From NCBI GenBank assembly GCA_049999765.1, contig JBNGIQ010009365.1, positions 25,484-89,483 of the forward strand: a stretch of 64,000 bases of DNA. The letters run 5' to 3'. Under the pieces are notes generated by a model that was not told where the DNA came from, did no database searches, and worked only from the letters and a program-made list of their open reading frames with translations. Of this stretch, positions 45,125-55,970 are shown piece by piece. The DNA is from Phaeoceros laevis. Taxonomy: Eukaryota; Anthocerotophyta; Anthocerotopsida; Notothyladales. The position numbers and the translations under genes are program-made. How positions within the stretch are numbered: position 1 is the first letter of the stretch; each line of letters begins with the position of its first letter.

Positions 45125-47182
45125 ATGAGGGCCACCTCCGCTTACCTGCTGCTCACGATCGGCTTCTTGGCGCTGCTCTTCTTCTCCAAGCGGCCCGAGT
45201 TCGGCCACTCGCACCACCGACGGCATGGCCCCGGCCGCCGCTTAGTGCTGCGCAAGCCCATCGTCACTCCGGGCAAGCATCAGGCGGCTGCCTTCGATCC
45301 CATTATTGCGCAGTATGAGCAGCAGCATGAGGACCGCGCCTGGGAGCGGCAACAGTACCGGCACCACGCTCCTCCTACGCAGGCGGTTGATCATGCCATG
45401 GGGATGCAGCCGCAGCCGGATACCTGGGAAGACGAGGTCGACTACTTCAACGACGACGAGGACTACCTCAACGACGACAGCCACTTCAACATTACGCACC
45501 GGCTTTTCACCTTGTTCCCCTTGCTGGATGTGGATCCACGAGACAATTTTGTGAGTCTGAGGGAGTTGGAGTCTTGGCACGTGCAGCAGGGGTTGAAAGC
45601 TTCTCGGCACCGCTCCGATCTGGATTTTGTGACTCACGACGCTAATCACGATGGGCGGGTCACCTTTGCGGAGTATCTTCCGGAGCTGACACAGGAAGAG
45701 ATATGTATGTTTCAGCCGACCACCTTTTGGCATGCATCTGTATGGGAAGAGGATGGTCCTCTCTCAGGGAACGCTCTGTCAAAGCAGAGATTTTGCTGCA
45801 TATCTGTTTACAGAGGTTCAAGCATGAGCAATGAACTATTGAGGGTTTAGATGTAGTCTGGTGTGAATGTCTCAAAATGGCTCCAGTACGTCGAGCTCCT
45901 TGATGCATGACCTCCGCGCTCTTCATATTTCAACTAACACAGATGAAGCCTTGCCTGCCAGTGAATAACAGCATGGAGCATGGTGGCGCAGGATGGTGGA
46001 AAGAACATTTCAATCTTGCAGATGAGGATGGGGATGGAGCACTGAACTCCACCGAGTATCACAAGTATTGTCCATTTTTCTAGCTTTCTTTAGTTGTATG
46101 TACTGTACTTCCAGAGGCCAGAAATTCCAGTGCTTCCATTTGCAGGCCGGGGTAAATGCAGATGCAGAATCAGCTTGTGTTGAGTAGTATTCATGTCCTA
46201 ACTTTCTGAATGTCTATGCAGCTTTCTGAATCCAGAAGACAGCACGAATCCAAAGCTGCACAAGTGGTTGCGGAGGCAAGAGATTCTGTAAGTCTTTGTG
46301 CCAGACCTGAGTACATGGCATGCTGGACTTCTGGTTTAGGGCAGCAATGTCCTTTCTGTGAATTGCCAGTTGTCCAGTTTGTTGGGTGTATATTTCCATG
46401 TGCAAGTGTCACATCTAACAGTCTTAAACCCTCATGGTTCAGAGATCAAGACATTGATAAAGATGGGAAGCTAAGCTGGGAGGAGTTTGACAAAGGCATG
46501 TACGGTATGTTGAGGGAATATGGAAGAGAGGATGGTCTAAGTGCCGAGCAAAAACAGTCGTCGAAACCTGAAGACAAATTGGCTCTTCTCTCGAAATTTA
46601 AATTCATGGGGCTTGATGTAGATAAGAACGGGTACTGATACAAATCTGGTAGCTGGTGTTCAAATCTATCTCGCTGTCTTGCTGTAGGGTTCAGCCTAAA
46701 GACAGGTTGAGAGCTAAGCTAGCTGGTGCATGCTGTGTCTCAGGTTTTTGACAGAAGATGAACTGGAGCCTGTTATGCACAAGCTTCATCCAGGGGAGGC
46801 TTTCTACGCTAGACAACAAGCTGAACAGCTCCTGCAGCAGGTAGGCAGCTCAGAATTGCTGATATTATCCGAGGCAATTTTTTCCATTTAGTGACATTAT
46901 GTCATGAGCGCCAATTCATACAAGACGCTTCGAGAAAAGATACTACTGCTCTTAAGCTCATATTGTTACATGTTTGGCTGCAAATGTTGGGATGGGGCTA
47001 AGGTAAAATGGATTCTAGCTACGTTTCCATTTCAGGTCTGACTGAGAACGTTATTTGGATTGCAGGCAGATGATAACAAAGATGGGAAGCTGTCATTAGA
47101 GGAGATGCTAGCACACCCGTATGCGTTTTACAGCACAGCCTATAACGACTTTGATGATTACTCCCACCATGAACTGCGTTAG
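45125..47182 (+). CDS. Reticulocalbin-like protein with six EF-hands
   Basis: Six exons, 45125-45704, 45962-46064, 46222-46287, 46443-46631, 46744-46840 and 47066-47182, chain in frame to 383 residues. The N-terminal hydrophobic segment (AYLLLTIGFLALLFF) is a signal anchor or signal peptide. A His/Arg-rich and then acidic linker follows, then EF-hand loops: DVDPRDNFVSLRE, DANHDGRVTFAE, DEDGDGALNSTE, DIDKDGKLSWEE, DVDKNGFLTEDE and DDNKDGKLSLEE. The first loop is the weakest. It corresponds to the plant CREC/reticulocalbin-like calcium proteins of the secretory pathway. The C-terminus (HHELR) only resembles an HDEL retrieval signal. The acceptor at 45961 is chosen because the obvious one at 45942 leads to a stop. 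Confidence 0.9.
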
Positions 47183-48417
47183 AGTTTAGTGACCAGGTAT
47201 CGTACCATTGAGATACTTCAAACCACAGAACTTTGGTTGTTGCACTTGCAGATATACATTTCACACAGTTGCTCCACTTTCGGTGTCTGATGGTTCTGGT
47301 GTTTGTAGATTTTGCAGATTCAAGAAAGCTCCGCCAGCGCTGGAGTGAAAACCTCATTATTTGCAACCTCAAATAGGTTGCAACCACTTGTTTAAGGTGG
47401 TTGCATCCTCGATAAGGTTGCCAAGCCGCATTGTCAATATGGTCACGTGGCCCCCTACCAGGAGGTCTAACTTGAAAACTGTGATGGCTGCGTGCTTTCC
47501 TTTCCGACTTTTCGAGGAAGGCAGTTCCTGATTGTGAGATGATGGATGACGTGGGATCTGAATTAACTAGCCATTTATCCACCAAGGTGCAGATTGGTGG
47601 TGGCCATGAGCCGGTATGGAATTTCGTGTATGAGGGGCTAAAGCTGGTAGCATCCCATTATCTTGCAAACTCGAACATTTAGATCTGCAGACTGCTTGAA
47701 ACTTCAAAAGCAGCCCGCTGGTCGGTCTGGATATTGCGCTGTCTACAGATGACCATACTGTACATGCTGTACGTGTATTACGAGCAAACCGTGGCAGAGA
47801 CGGAATCATAAACTTTCCAATATTAGGAAGGGAATTAAGTTTATTTCAAATGTTGGATGGGGAACTTGCGTACCACACATGTGGCGAAATGAAAGACTCT
47901 TAGTCGACCTCAACTTCACCGTCCGTCCGCGGACCTGGAGTTGCGGTTTGAACCAGGGAGAACGCTTAAAGGTGGCAACAGGAGGTTCACCAATATTCTT
48001 CATAGCAGGTCGGGAGAAGGTCTGGTACCATGGATGGAAATTGACCGTTTGAAAACGGTCATCCCGACCTGTTTGCCCAGGGTTTTGCAGGTAAGTAACG
48101 TGTTAATATTTGATTTGCCTTAGTAAAAATTAACCTTTTAACGAGGTTTATGACCTTTTTCTCCAAAGATAAATCGGTCAAGAGTATGAATTTGAACACT
48201 TCACTAATATGATTCTCTTTGTCTTTTTAAAAAAAGTCAAGGGTGTAACATTGTACATAGTATCAAATTCTCAAAGAAGTAAGGCCGTACTTGCAAAACC
48301 CTTTTAGCAAACCGGTCAAATTTCATCCATGTCTGGTACCGGTATTTGGTTGCATTGTGGTTCGCTGCTTACGGCTTGGTTTGTTTAGACTGCTGTTGAG
48401 CAAATTTTTTAACAGCT
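47183..48417. other. Intergenic region
   Basis: No gene is recognised. An imperfect inverted repeat (CAGGTCGGGA ... TCCCGACCTG, with GACCGTTT/AAACGGTC inside) lies at about 48005-48073. Confidence 0.45.
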
Positions 48418-48489
48418 GGGCATTTGGTCTAGTGGTATGATTCTTGCTTAGGGTGCAAGAGGTCGCGAGTTCGATTCTCGCAATGCCCC
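48418..48489 (+). tRNA. tRNA-Pro (anticodon AGG)
   Basis: A 72-nt cloverleaf. The acceptor stem GGGCATT pairs with AATGCCC, the anticodon stem CTTGC pairs with GCAAG around the loop TTAGGGT, giving anticodon AGG, and the T arm is GCGAG-TTCGATT-CTCGC. No intron and no encoded CCA, as expected for a nuclear gene. Internal A and B promoter boxes (TGGTCTAGTGG and GGTCGCGAGTTCGATTC) are present. Confidence 0.96.
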
Positions 48490-48928
48490 TCAGCTAGTCT
48501 CTTCTCCTGATCGCGCTTCTTTTGCACGATGTCGTGTCCATTTTGCTGCAGTGCTGGTGTCTCGCAGGGAAGGATTTCAGCACCGGAGCTAGATACAACC
48601 GACCTAACCCCGGTACGCGCTACTGCCATGGTCAAGTGATCCTGGTGCTGTAAACAATTCCGCCCCAGATGCAGGGGCGATCGCGTCATCTTAGCCATTC
48701 CTCCCAGATGATGTGCAGCCCCTCTGCGCCATGCAAGGAGTGTACAAACATAGCCACTGCAGTACCTGTGGAAAATGAGGCCGTTTTCGATTTTCAAAGC
48801 CGATCGTCGTTGATTGACGGGCCACAAATATGGCGGGTTTGCACGCAGGTGCATCTCATCCATGGGTGCGGAGGACGCCATCTGGGGTCTTGGGGATTTT
48901 CATTGCGAACTCTTGGGAGGTTGTTGTG

Positions 48929-51900
48929 ATGCAGAGCAGCGTTCGTATGGTCGGGATAGCACTGACGGCTGCCAGCCCGCTGCAGCTGAATTTCGGACTG
49001 ACTGACCGGGCATTCAGCACCGGCAAGTCAACACCTCGGCATGCTGATTTGAGGCAAAAGAAGTCCAAGGTAGCGCTGTGGCTAGGCACTCGGCAGAAGC
49101 CTGCTCGGGTGGACTCTCAGCTATCCAGGTGGGACGCCCGGATGAAGACGCCTCCTGAGTCTGGAGTTTTTGACGACCATTTGGACGTTGACATGTGCAG
49201 AAAATTATGTGAGGACGGACGGATTACTGACGCTGTGGATGTGTTGAACCTTCTGGTGCAGCGAGGATGCCATGTCTCCAACAACCTCTTCTATCGTGCC
49301 ATCAAGATGTGCATCGCGAAGAAGGACCTGGGTTTGGGCAGACGCGTTCATGCTCTCACGATCAAAAGCGGATACGAAGGAGACGCGTTCTTGGCCACTC
49401 ACCTCATTGGTTTGTATGCTTCGCATAGGAGGTTGGAGGAAGCTGTCGAAGTATTCAACAAGGTGTCCAAACCAGATGCCTATAACTGGGCTACTATCAT
49501 TTTCGCATATGCTAGACACGGAAAGGCCGCAGAGGCTATACGACTGTATCTACAGATGCTGGGATCAGCCGTGAAGCCGGACAATCATATTCTTTTAGCG
49601 GTGCTCAAAGCCTGTGCCACTGCAGGAGACTTAGCTGCTGGAAAAAAGGTCCATGCTCATATCCTTGCGAGCCCAGGGAAGCCAGATATTTTTGTCCAGA
49701 ACTGCCTAGTTGACATGTATGCAAAGTGCGGGAGCTTGGAGGATGCTCGCAAAGTGTTTGACACACTTCCAGAGAAGAATGTGGTAACATGGACCGCCAT
49801 GATTGCAAGTTATGCTCAGCAGGGGATGGGTCAGGAAGCCCTTGATCTGTACAGTCGTATGGAACAGGAAGGCCTCTCTTTACCCAGCTCCGTCACATAT
49901 ACTTGCCTTCTGCAGGCATGTGCCAGTGTCGGTGTAGGAGCTCTGGAGAAGGGAAAGCACCTCCATGCACAGATTGCAGAACAAGGGCTGCAACACAATG
50001 TGTTTCTGGGCGGGAGCTTGGTTAACATGTATGCAAAATGCGGGAGCTTGGATGATGCTCGCAGAGTGTTTGACAGACTTGCAGAGAGAAATGTGGTGAC
50101 GTGGACCGCCATGATCACAGGATATGCCCAGCAGGGAAGGGTTCAGGAAGCCCTTGGTATCTATGATAGGATGCAACAGGAAGGCATCACTCAACCCAGC
50201 TCCGTAACATATGCATGCCTCCTGCAAGCATGTGCCAGTGCTGGTGTAGGTGCTCTCCAGCGGGTAAAGCAGCTCCATGCTCAGATTGCGGAACAAGGAT
50301 TGCAAGACGATGCAGTCCTGGGGGCAAGTTTGGTTAACAGCTATGCAAAGTGTGGCAGCACAGAGGACGCTCGCAGAGTGTTCGACAGGCTACCAGAGAG
50401 AAATGCAGTGACATGGACTGCTATGATTTCAGGTTATGCTCAGCAGGGGATGGGTCAGGAAGCCCTTGATCTTTATAGCAGTATGAAACAAGAGGGCATC
50501 TCTCTACCCGATTCTGTGACATTTACATGCCTCCTGCAGGCATGTGCCAGTGTAGGTGTGGGAGCTCTTCATCAAGGGAAGGAGCTTCATACTCTGATTG
50601 CAGAACGAGAATTGCAAGACAAAGTAGTTTTGGGTGGGAGCTTGGTTAACATGTATGCAAAGTGCGGCAGCGCAGATGATGCTCGCAGAGTGTTTGACAG
50701 CCTCCCAGAGAAAAGTGTGGTGACATGGACTGCCATGATTGCAGGTTATGCCCAGCAGGGCATGGGTCAAGAAGCTCTTACTCTTTACAGCAGTATGAAG
50801 CAAGAAGGCATCATTCCACCCGATTCTGCGACATTTGTGTGCCTCCTGCAGGCATGTGCAGTTGTAGCAGCTCTGCCTCTGGGTGAGCAGCTGCATGAAC
50901 AGATCAAGGAACGAGGATGGCAAGATGATCAGAGTCTGGGAGCTGCATTGGTGAATATGTATGCTAAGTGTGGGAGCATGGTTGACTCACACCAGGTGTT
51001 TGATTCACTGCCTGAAAGAACCATCGAAGCATGGGGTGCACTGACTGGTGGGTATACCCGCCAAGGAGATAGCGAAGCTGTGTTTGCATTGGTTTCCAGG
51101 ATGAGACAGGAGGGCATACACCCAGACGACATCATGTTTCTTAGTGTGCTAACAGTATGCAGCCATGTTGGTCTAGTGGACAAAGGCAAGAAGTACTTTG
51201 AGGCTATGAGCAGGGATTATGGCATCACCCCAACTGTAGAGCACTACACATGCATGATGGATCTTCTGGGTCGTGCTGGTCATCTGGATGAGGCGCTACA
51301 GATGGCCAGGACCATGCCGTTGCCACCTACAGCTATAGTGTGGAACACGCTGTTAGGTGCTTGCCGGAAGTGGAATAATGTTGAGATTGGGCAACAGGTT
51401 TTTGAGTTTGCAGTGCGTGTGGATGGAAAAGATGCTGCACCTTATGTGCTCATGTCCAACATCTATGCAAGCGCCCAGATGTGGGAGGAGGCACATGAGA
51501 TGCAGGCAAGGAGATTGAAATATGGGGTTCGGAAGAAGCCAGGCCAGAGCTGGTGGACTGACATGAGCGGAGTCGTGCACACGTTTCTGGTTGGGGACAA
51601 GATGCATTCTGAGAGTGAAGCTATCTATGCAAGACTGGAACAGCTTATGCCCAAAATGAAGAAAGAAGGATATGTGCCACATCTTCACTCATCGCTACGG
51701 GACATACCTGATGAAGACAAGGAAGCAGAGCTATGCGGGCACAGCGAGAAACTGGCTATTGCTTATGCGCTGAACAGGACACCTGAGGGAACAACAGTAC
51801 GTGTGGTGAAAAATCTGCGGGTTTGCGTGGATTGTCACACAGCCATAGCTTACATATCCAAAGTCGAGAAGCGTACTATTATTTGCCGAGATGCAAGTCG

Positions 51901-51949
51901 CTTCCATGTCTACAAGGATGGGAAATGTTCATGTGAGGACTATTGGTAG
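48929..51949 (+). CDS. PLS-class PPR protein with complete DYW editing domain and half PDF motif
   Basis: This is an intronless gene. The ATG at 48929 gives about 1006 residues and starts a plausible organelle presequence (MQSSVRMVGIALTAA). An in-frame ATG at 48830 adds 33 residues. Residues about 36-75 match the second half of the PDF motif (HADLRQKKSKVALWL, then KPARVDSQLSRWDARM). About 20 PLS repeats follow, several as nearly identical 102-residue triplets (MYAKCGSLDDARRVFDRL, TWTAMI.GYAQQG). E motifs, PG box (KKPGQSWWTD) and a DYW domain with HSE, CVDC, CSC and final DYW are all intact. Predicted C-to-U editing factor of mitochondria or plastids. Confidence 0.9.
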   Translation: MQSSVRMVGIALTAASPLQLNFGLTDRAFSTGKSTPRHADLRQKKSKVALWLGTRQKPARVDSQLSRWDARMKTPPESGVFDDHLDVDMCRKLCEDGRITDAVDVLNLLVQRGCHVSNNLFYRAIKMCIAKKDLGLGRRVHALTIKSGYEGDAFLATHLIGLYASHRRLEEAVEVFNKVSKPDAYNWATIIFAYARHGKAAEAIRLYLQMLGSAVKPDNHILLAVLKACATAGDLAAGKKVHAHILASPGKPDIFVQNCLVDMYAKCGSLEDARKVFDTLPEKNVVTWTAMIASYAQQGMGQEALDLYSRMEQEGLSLPSSVTYTCLLQACASVGVGALEKGKHLHAQIAEQGLQHNVFLGGSLVNMYAKCGSLDDARRVFDRLAERNVVTWTAMITGYAQQGRVQEALGIYDRMQQEGITQPSSVTYACLLQACASAGVGALQRVKQLHAQIAEQGLQDDAVLGASLVNSYAKCGSTEDARRVFDRLPERNAVTWTAMISGYAQQGMGQEALDLYSSMKQEGISLPDSVTFTCLLQACASVGVGALHQGKELHTLIAERELQDKVVLGGSLVNMYAKCGSADDARRVFDSLPEKSVVTWTAMIAGYAQQGMGQEALTLYSSMKQEGIIPPDSATFVCLLQACAVVAALPLGEQLHEQIKERGWQDDQSLGAALVNMYAKCGSMVDSHQVFDSLPERTIEAWGALTGGYTRQGDSEAVFALVSRMRQEGIHPDDIMFLSVLTVCSHVGLVDKGKKYFEAMSRDYGITPTVEHYTCMMDLLGRAGHLDEALQMARTMPLPPTAIVWNTLLGACRKWNNVEIGQQVFEFAVRVDGKDAAPYVLMSNIYASAQMWEEAHEMQARRLKYGVRKKPGQSWWTDMSGVVHTFLVGDKMHSESEAIYARLEQLMPKMKKEGYVPHLHSSLRDIPDEDKEAELCGHSEKLAIAYALNRTPEGTTVRVVKNLRVCVDCHTAIAYISKVEKRTIICRDASRFHVYKDGKCSCEDYW

Positions 51950-53115
51950 CTCTTCTATAAGAGGTTAATTATGATTCATGTTTAGATGTTAATTATAATC
52001 AACAAGTTTAGTATAATTAACGTCTAAAGAGGATAAGACACTGCGTGCGAATCTCTAAAGTCTATGACAACCCAATCTATTACCCAGACACTATGTACCC
52101 GGTGGGAAATACCTCTGGGTAGTACCTTTCAACCTGGTCATTTCTCCTTATTCAACCTGGTCATTCCTCCTTATTCCATCGTGATGGACCACTTTGGCTC
52201 TGCACAATAAATATCTACAATCCCCAATTGAAAAGTTGCCCAACCTCCTGGGTAAAGAAATTCCGTGCAAAGTCCGTGCAGGAAGGAGAGTCTACCTTGC
52301 TGGCTCAGCCATGTAGACCCTTTTTTTTAAGGTGAGAAATGCATTTTAACAAGTTTTTTCAGTAGAAGCACATGCTCCAAAACACAAGTTGTACTCCTTG
52401 GATGCAATGGAGAGGAACCATGGACTTATGGACTTATGCCCCATCATTTCAATGTAAACACTATGACTCATCGCACGACGTTTCACATGTGATCCATGTT
52501 CCTGCTCCGGGATTGACTCCAGCGGACTAATTAAGAACTCCAAAGCCCGAACTAGGAGACCGGTTGACTTCGTAAGTAATTAGAGGGCCCCTGCACTTTT
52601 TGTAGGACTATAAAAGGACAATATAGCTTAATACGGTGACATTCATTCGTTCCACAGAAGTCCACCAAACAGTCTTTAATATATTGCTCACTCCCCGAGT
52701 TGAAAGTCCTCTTTGAAAGCCTGGTCGCTCCACAACTCACTTACCTCCTCGGTGTCACCACATAATGAAACACTCAAACCAAAAGAGTGCAAATGAATGG
52801 TGGGTTAATCTAGTAGGGGATTAGGAGCCGAATAGAATACCATAGGCTTCCTCTTTTATAAAGAAGAACGCGCCATTAATCCCTACAATGAAGTCGGCCT
52901 TTCTGTATAAATTCAAATAGGTTTAAGGAGCTTTTTCATTTGAATTGCTGAACAAATTGCTCTTTAGTTAAATTGGAACCTACCAACTCCTCCCCATGGT
53001 AGAGACCAAGTCAAAGAATTTGAGGCGTATAGTGCCTTGTTTACCCTCCGCAGAGGTTGGAGAACCTTGCGGACTAGTTCGCACGTTCCCTAAAAGAACA
53101 ATCCAATATCATCTT

Positions 53116-53150
53116 GCAATTCAATTCAATTCAATTCAATTCAATTCAAT
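53116..53150. repeat. Pentanucleotide microsatellite (CAATT)n
   Basis: About seven uninterrupted copies of CAATT. Confidence 0.95.
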
Positions 53151-53410
53151 TCCAAGGTTTCTGCGTACCGCTTACGCATTCCTTTTGCAATGTTAGGAAC
53201 GTGTTAGGAATGCGTAATTTATTTGTGTAAGAAGTTCCCACTTCTAGGGTTTAGGGTAACCATGAAACGTTTCAGGGTTTAATGAAACGTTTATGGGGTA
53301 AAGAAACAAAGAATTGTGGATCTCCTCGGCCTACTTCATTCGCCCGCCCTCGGCTCGGGCCTGCGCCTCCGCCTGCTTCCTCTGCCGCCATAGCCCGGAG
53401 CAGCGGGACA

Positions 53411-53433
53411 GAGAGAGAGAGAGAGAGAGAGAG
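53411..53433. repeat. Dinucleotide microsatellite (GA)n
   Basis: About eleven uninterrupted GA copies. Confidence 0.95.
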
Positions 53434-54093
53434 ACCGCGGTAGCAGTAGTAAAGAGACAGTGCTGCCTCGCTTGTGGAAGGCAAGGATGCGCTCCCCCCT
53501 CCCTGGCAGCACTACACAGTAGCAACGAGGAGTGGTGGCAGGCTGCGCGTGTGCTCTTGATTTCCCTCTTGTGCTGCGGCCAGCTAATTCCTGCGCGGAT
53601 TGCAATTGTGCCCTCGCAAGTCGTGAGTCGCGCAAGAAGGATCTCGAGCGATGCCAAAAACCTTTTTTTAGTCGTAGTAAATTTGATTCACTTTCAAAGT
53701 TAAAAAAGTTAACTAAACCCTATAAGTAATGCGCCCCGTAAGCATCGGAAGTGCACGTCCGTCGATAACGTGTAATCTATCGAGATTTCGCATTACCCAG
53801 AAACCCTGTTCAATTCAATTCAAACCACCTATTAGTTTTAGACCATGCAAAATAATCTCCGAATTTAGATGCACACTTGCTCACTTACGAGTGTGCGCAT
53901 ACTCAATTAATAACTCTCCTTTTTTTTGGTGGAACGACAACGCACTTTATAACTCTCGTAAAAAGAGGTACAAGCTCTTAGAGTCGTCACACCGATCAAT
54001 AACTCATATTTATTTGTTATGCCATTTTGTGCACATGATCTCAGCGAACGTTACATTTTGAGATGTCCAAGCTTCTGCATCGAGAACGTAATG

Positions 54094-54102
54094 TCTATAT
54101 AA
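54094..54102 (+). promoter_or_regulatory. Candidate TATA box
   Basis: CTATATAAG lies 188 bases before the ATG of the small secreted protein gene. Confidence 0.5.
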
Positions 54103-54281
54103 GACTTAAGCGTTGAGCTACTTTGGTAGGATTGAGTTCTACTTCCTCAAGGTCGTTTGAATTCCAGCTCGAGGTTTCTTTGATTTCCAATATTGTAAAT
54201 CGATCTTTAGAAGCTATCTGCAAATAGGTCTCTAGTTCTTGGAACTATCCCCATCTCCTACTTTTCTTTGTGATAAAAGCC

Positions 54282-54941
54282 ATGAATTTCCAACTCAACC
54301 TCTTTCTATTGGTTAAAGTTGGCGTGGTGATGTCTCTCATCATCATGCACGCTCCATCCGGTCAATCCGACGGCGATCTCAATATCCCTCCAGTAGAGGC
54401 GGTTATGATTATAGAATATACTGTTGTTGGTATGTTGGCTTGAAGTGTTGCAAATATTTTGGTTCTCCAATCTCACCTTGTACAAAATTAGTTATGCTTT
54501 GATTGTGCAGTACTAAGTCTCAAGCTTGTACTAAATTAATTGGTTATGCCTTGATTTTGCACTACTAAATCAACTCTTGTGTGATTCTGGAGTCCGAGCT
54601 TGGTTTAAATTCATTGTGCTAGTAACTAGGTCTGTACAGATGATACCTGCCCTGATAACAACCAAAGGCATTTCAGCGCTTTGAACCCAAGATGGCTTTT
54701 AGTGAATGACAAGATATGGAATGGAGGAACCGAGTGCCACGTCCGCCGCTCCGTATGCATCTTTGATGCCCAAGCAAATCAGTGCAAAAGGGAGACTTGC
54801 CAAGACGCCGAAGTTGTGGGGACCATCAAGCCAACTTGCATTGGCAACGAGTGCGCTGAGCTCAAGTTTTCTTCAGATGCGTGGGAACGTTTGTTTCCGG
54901 GGGAAGGGGCCACTAGTTCCCACGTAGTATGCCTCATCTAG
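54282..54941 (+). CDS. Small secreted cysteine-rich protein, unknown family
   Basis: Two exons, 54282-54429 and 54640-54941, join in phase 1 to 149 residues. The N-terminus MNFQLNLFLLVKVGVVMSL is a signal peptide. The mature part has eight cysteines (DDTC, TEC, SVC, NQC, ETC, PTC, NEC, VVC), enough for four disulfides, and no membrane anchor. I do not recognise the family. Size, signal peptide and even cysteine count fit apoplastic defence or signalling peptides, but that is inference. The splice sites (GTATGT, TGTACAG) are good. Confidence 0.65.
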
Positions 54942-55970
54942 CTGGCTATAGATGGACCCTCAACAACTTCGATCATTTACTACGAGCTTGTAACTCGGGT
55001 GGAATTTTTTTGACCGGACAGAGCAATCTGATTGGTTCCTAATTTTTGACGTTTGGCGCATCTCTTGACGTGAATGATGTGGGTGTGATAACCGGCGCTC
55101 ATCCCTCCGGCAAACCGAGGGCCTACTAGACCATGACGCTATATTCAGTAGATCTACCCCACCCCCGTCATCAACAGTCCAGCGTTCCTGTGAGGCAAGT
55201 TTATGACAAACGTGAATAAACTTCCAACCTCGTCTGTTGTGTTAGCACTTCAACCTCGAGTCCCTAAACGTTGCAACATAACAGACGAAGTGAAATCACT
55301 TACCGAAACAAGGGCTGTTGTCCAGATACAGCACAAGGGCTTGATGGATCTATTAAACCGTTTCTTTGCGTACAGAAGACTGATTCTTCTGCTCAAAACT
55401 AATGGTCTGGCTTCCCAGAAAATGCCTCTATCCTTGCGGCTTCTAAAGTTCCAAATTCTTCAACAGAACTTCCCGATGCTGCTCAGAGAACTTTCTCAGA
55501 CAAGCTGACTGCTTGATAAGGTTGGGTTTGGCAGGTCAACTTTGCTTGAATGCATTTGATGACTGACCATCTCACTATCTGACGCATCTGTTGCTAGCAC
55601 AGCCACAGTTGTGGCTTTCTGGAGTTCGCTGCAACTTACATCGTTCTTTTTCATGGTACCTCTTTTGTCTCGGATCAGTTTTTCGAGGACAAGTTACAGA
55701 AAAGCAGATTTTGCGTAACGTTACAATGACCCCGGATGTGGACGTATGTGGCTGGGTGGAGGTTTCAGTTGCTTCCCCAACTGAACTAACAACTTGGACA
55801 TAACGCTTGCAGAACCAGCCCAGGGCGCGAACATCTATGGAAGTGTGGCTTTTCACAACACCCATTTCCGTCCTTGTCCTCAGGAAACCTACATGTATCC
55901 CTGAAATGGCAGGTCGTCCCACAGCCTGTCCTTCATCAGGCACCATGAATCACAACTCTCAGATTGTTTA
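54942..55970. other. Intergenic region
   Basis: Short ORFs at 55203-55508 and 55591-55803 have no recognisable domain. The 3' end of the PPR gene on the minus strand follows. Confidence 0.4.

Larger units (their letters stand above)
51950..54281. other. AT-rich intergenic region
   Basis: No gene is recognised. It holds an (AATTC)n microsatellite at 53116-53150, a (GA)n tract at 53411-53433 and a TATA-like sequence at 54094 that may serve the small secreted protein gene downstream. Confidence 0.45.

Noticed and set aside
55203-55803. ORFs at 55203-55508 and 55591-55803 as a gene
   Set aside because: No domain, no consistent exon chain and no start context.
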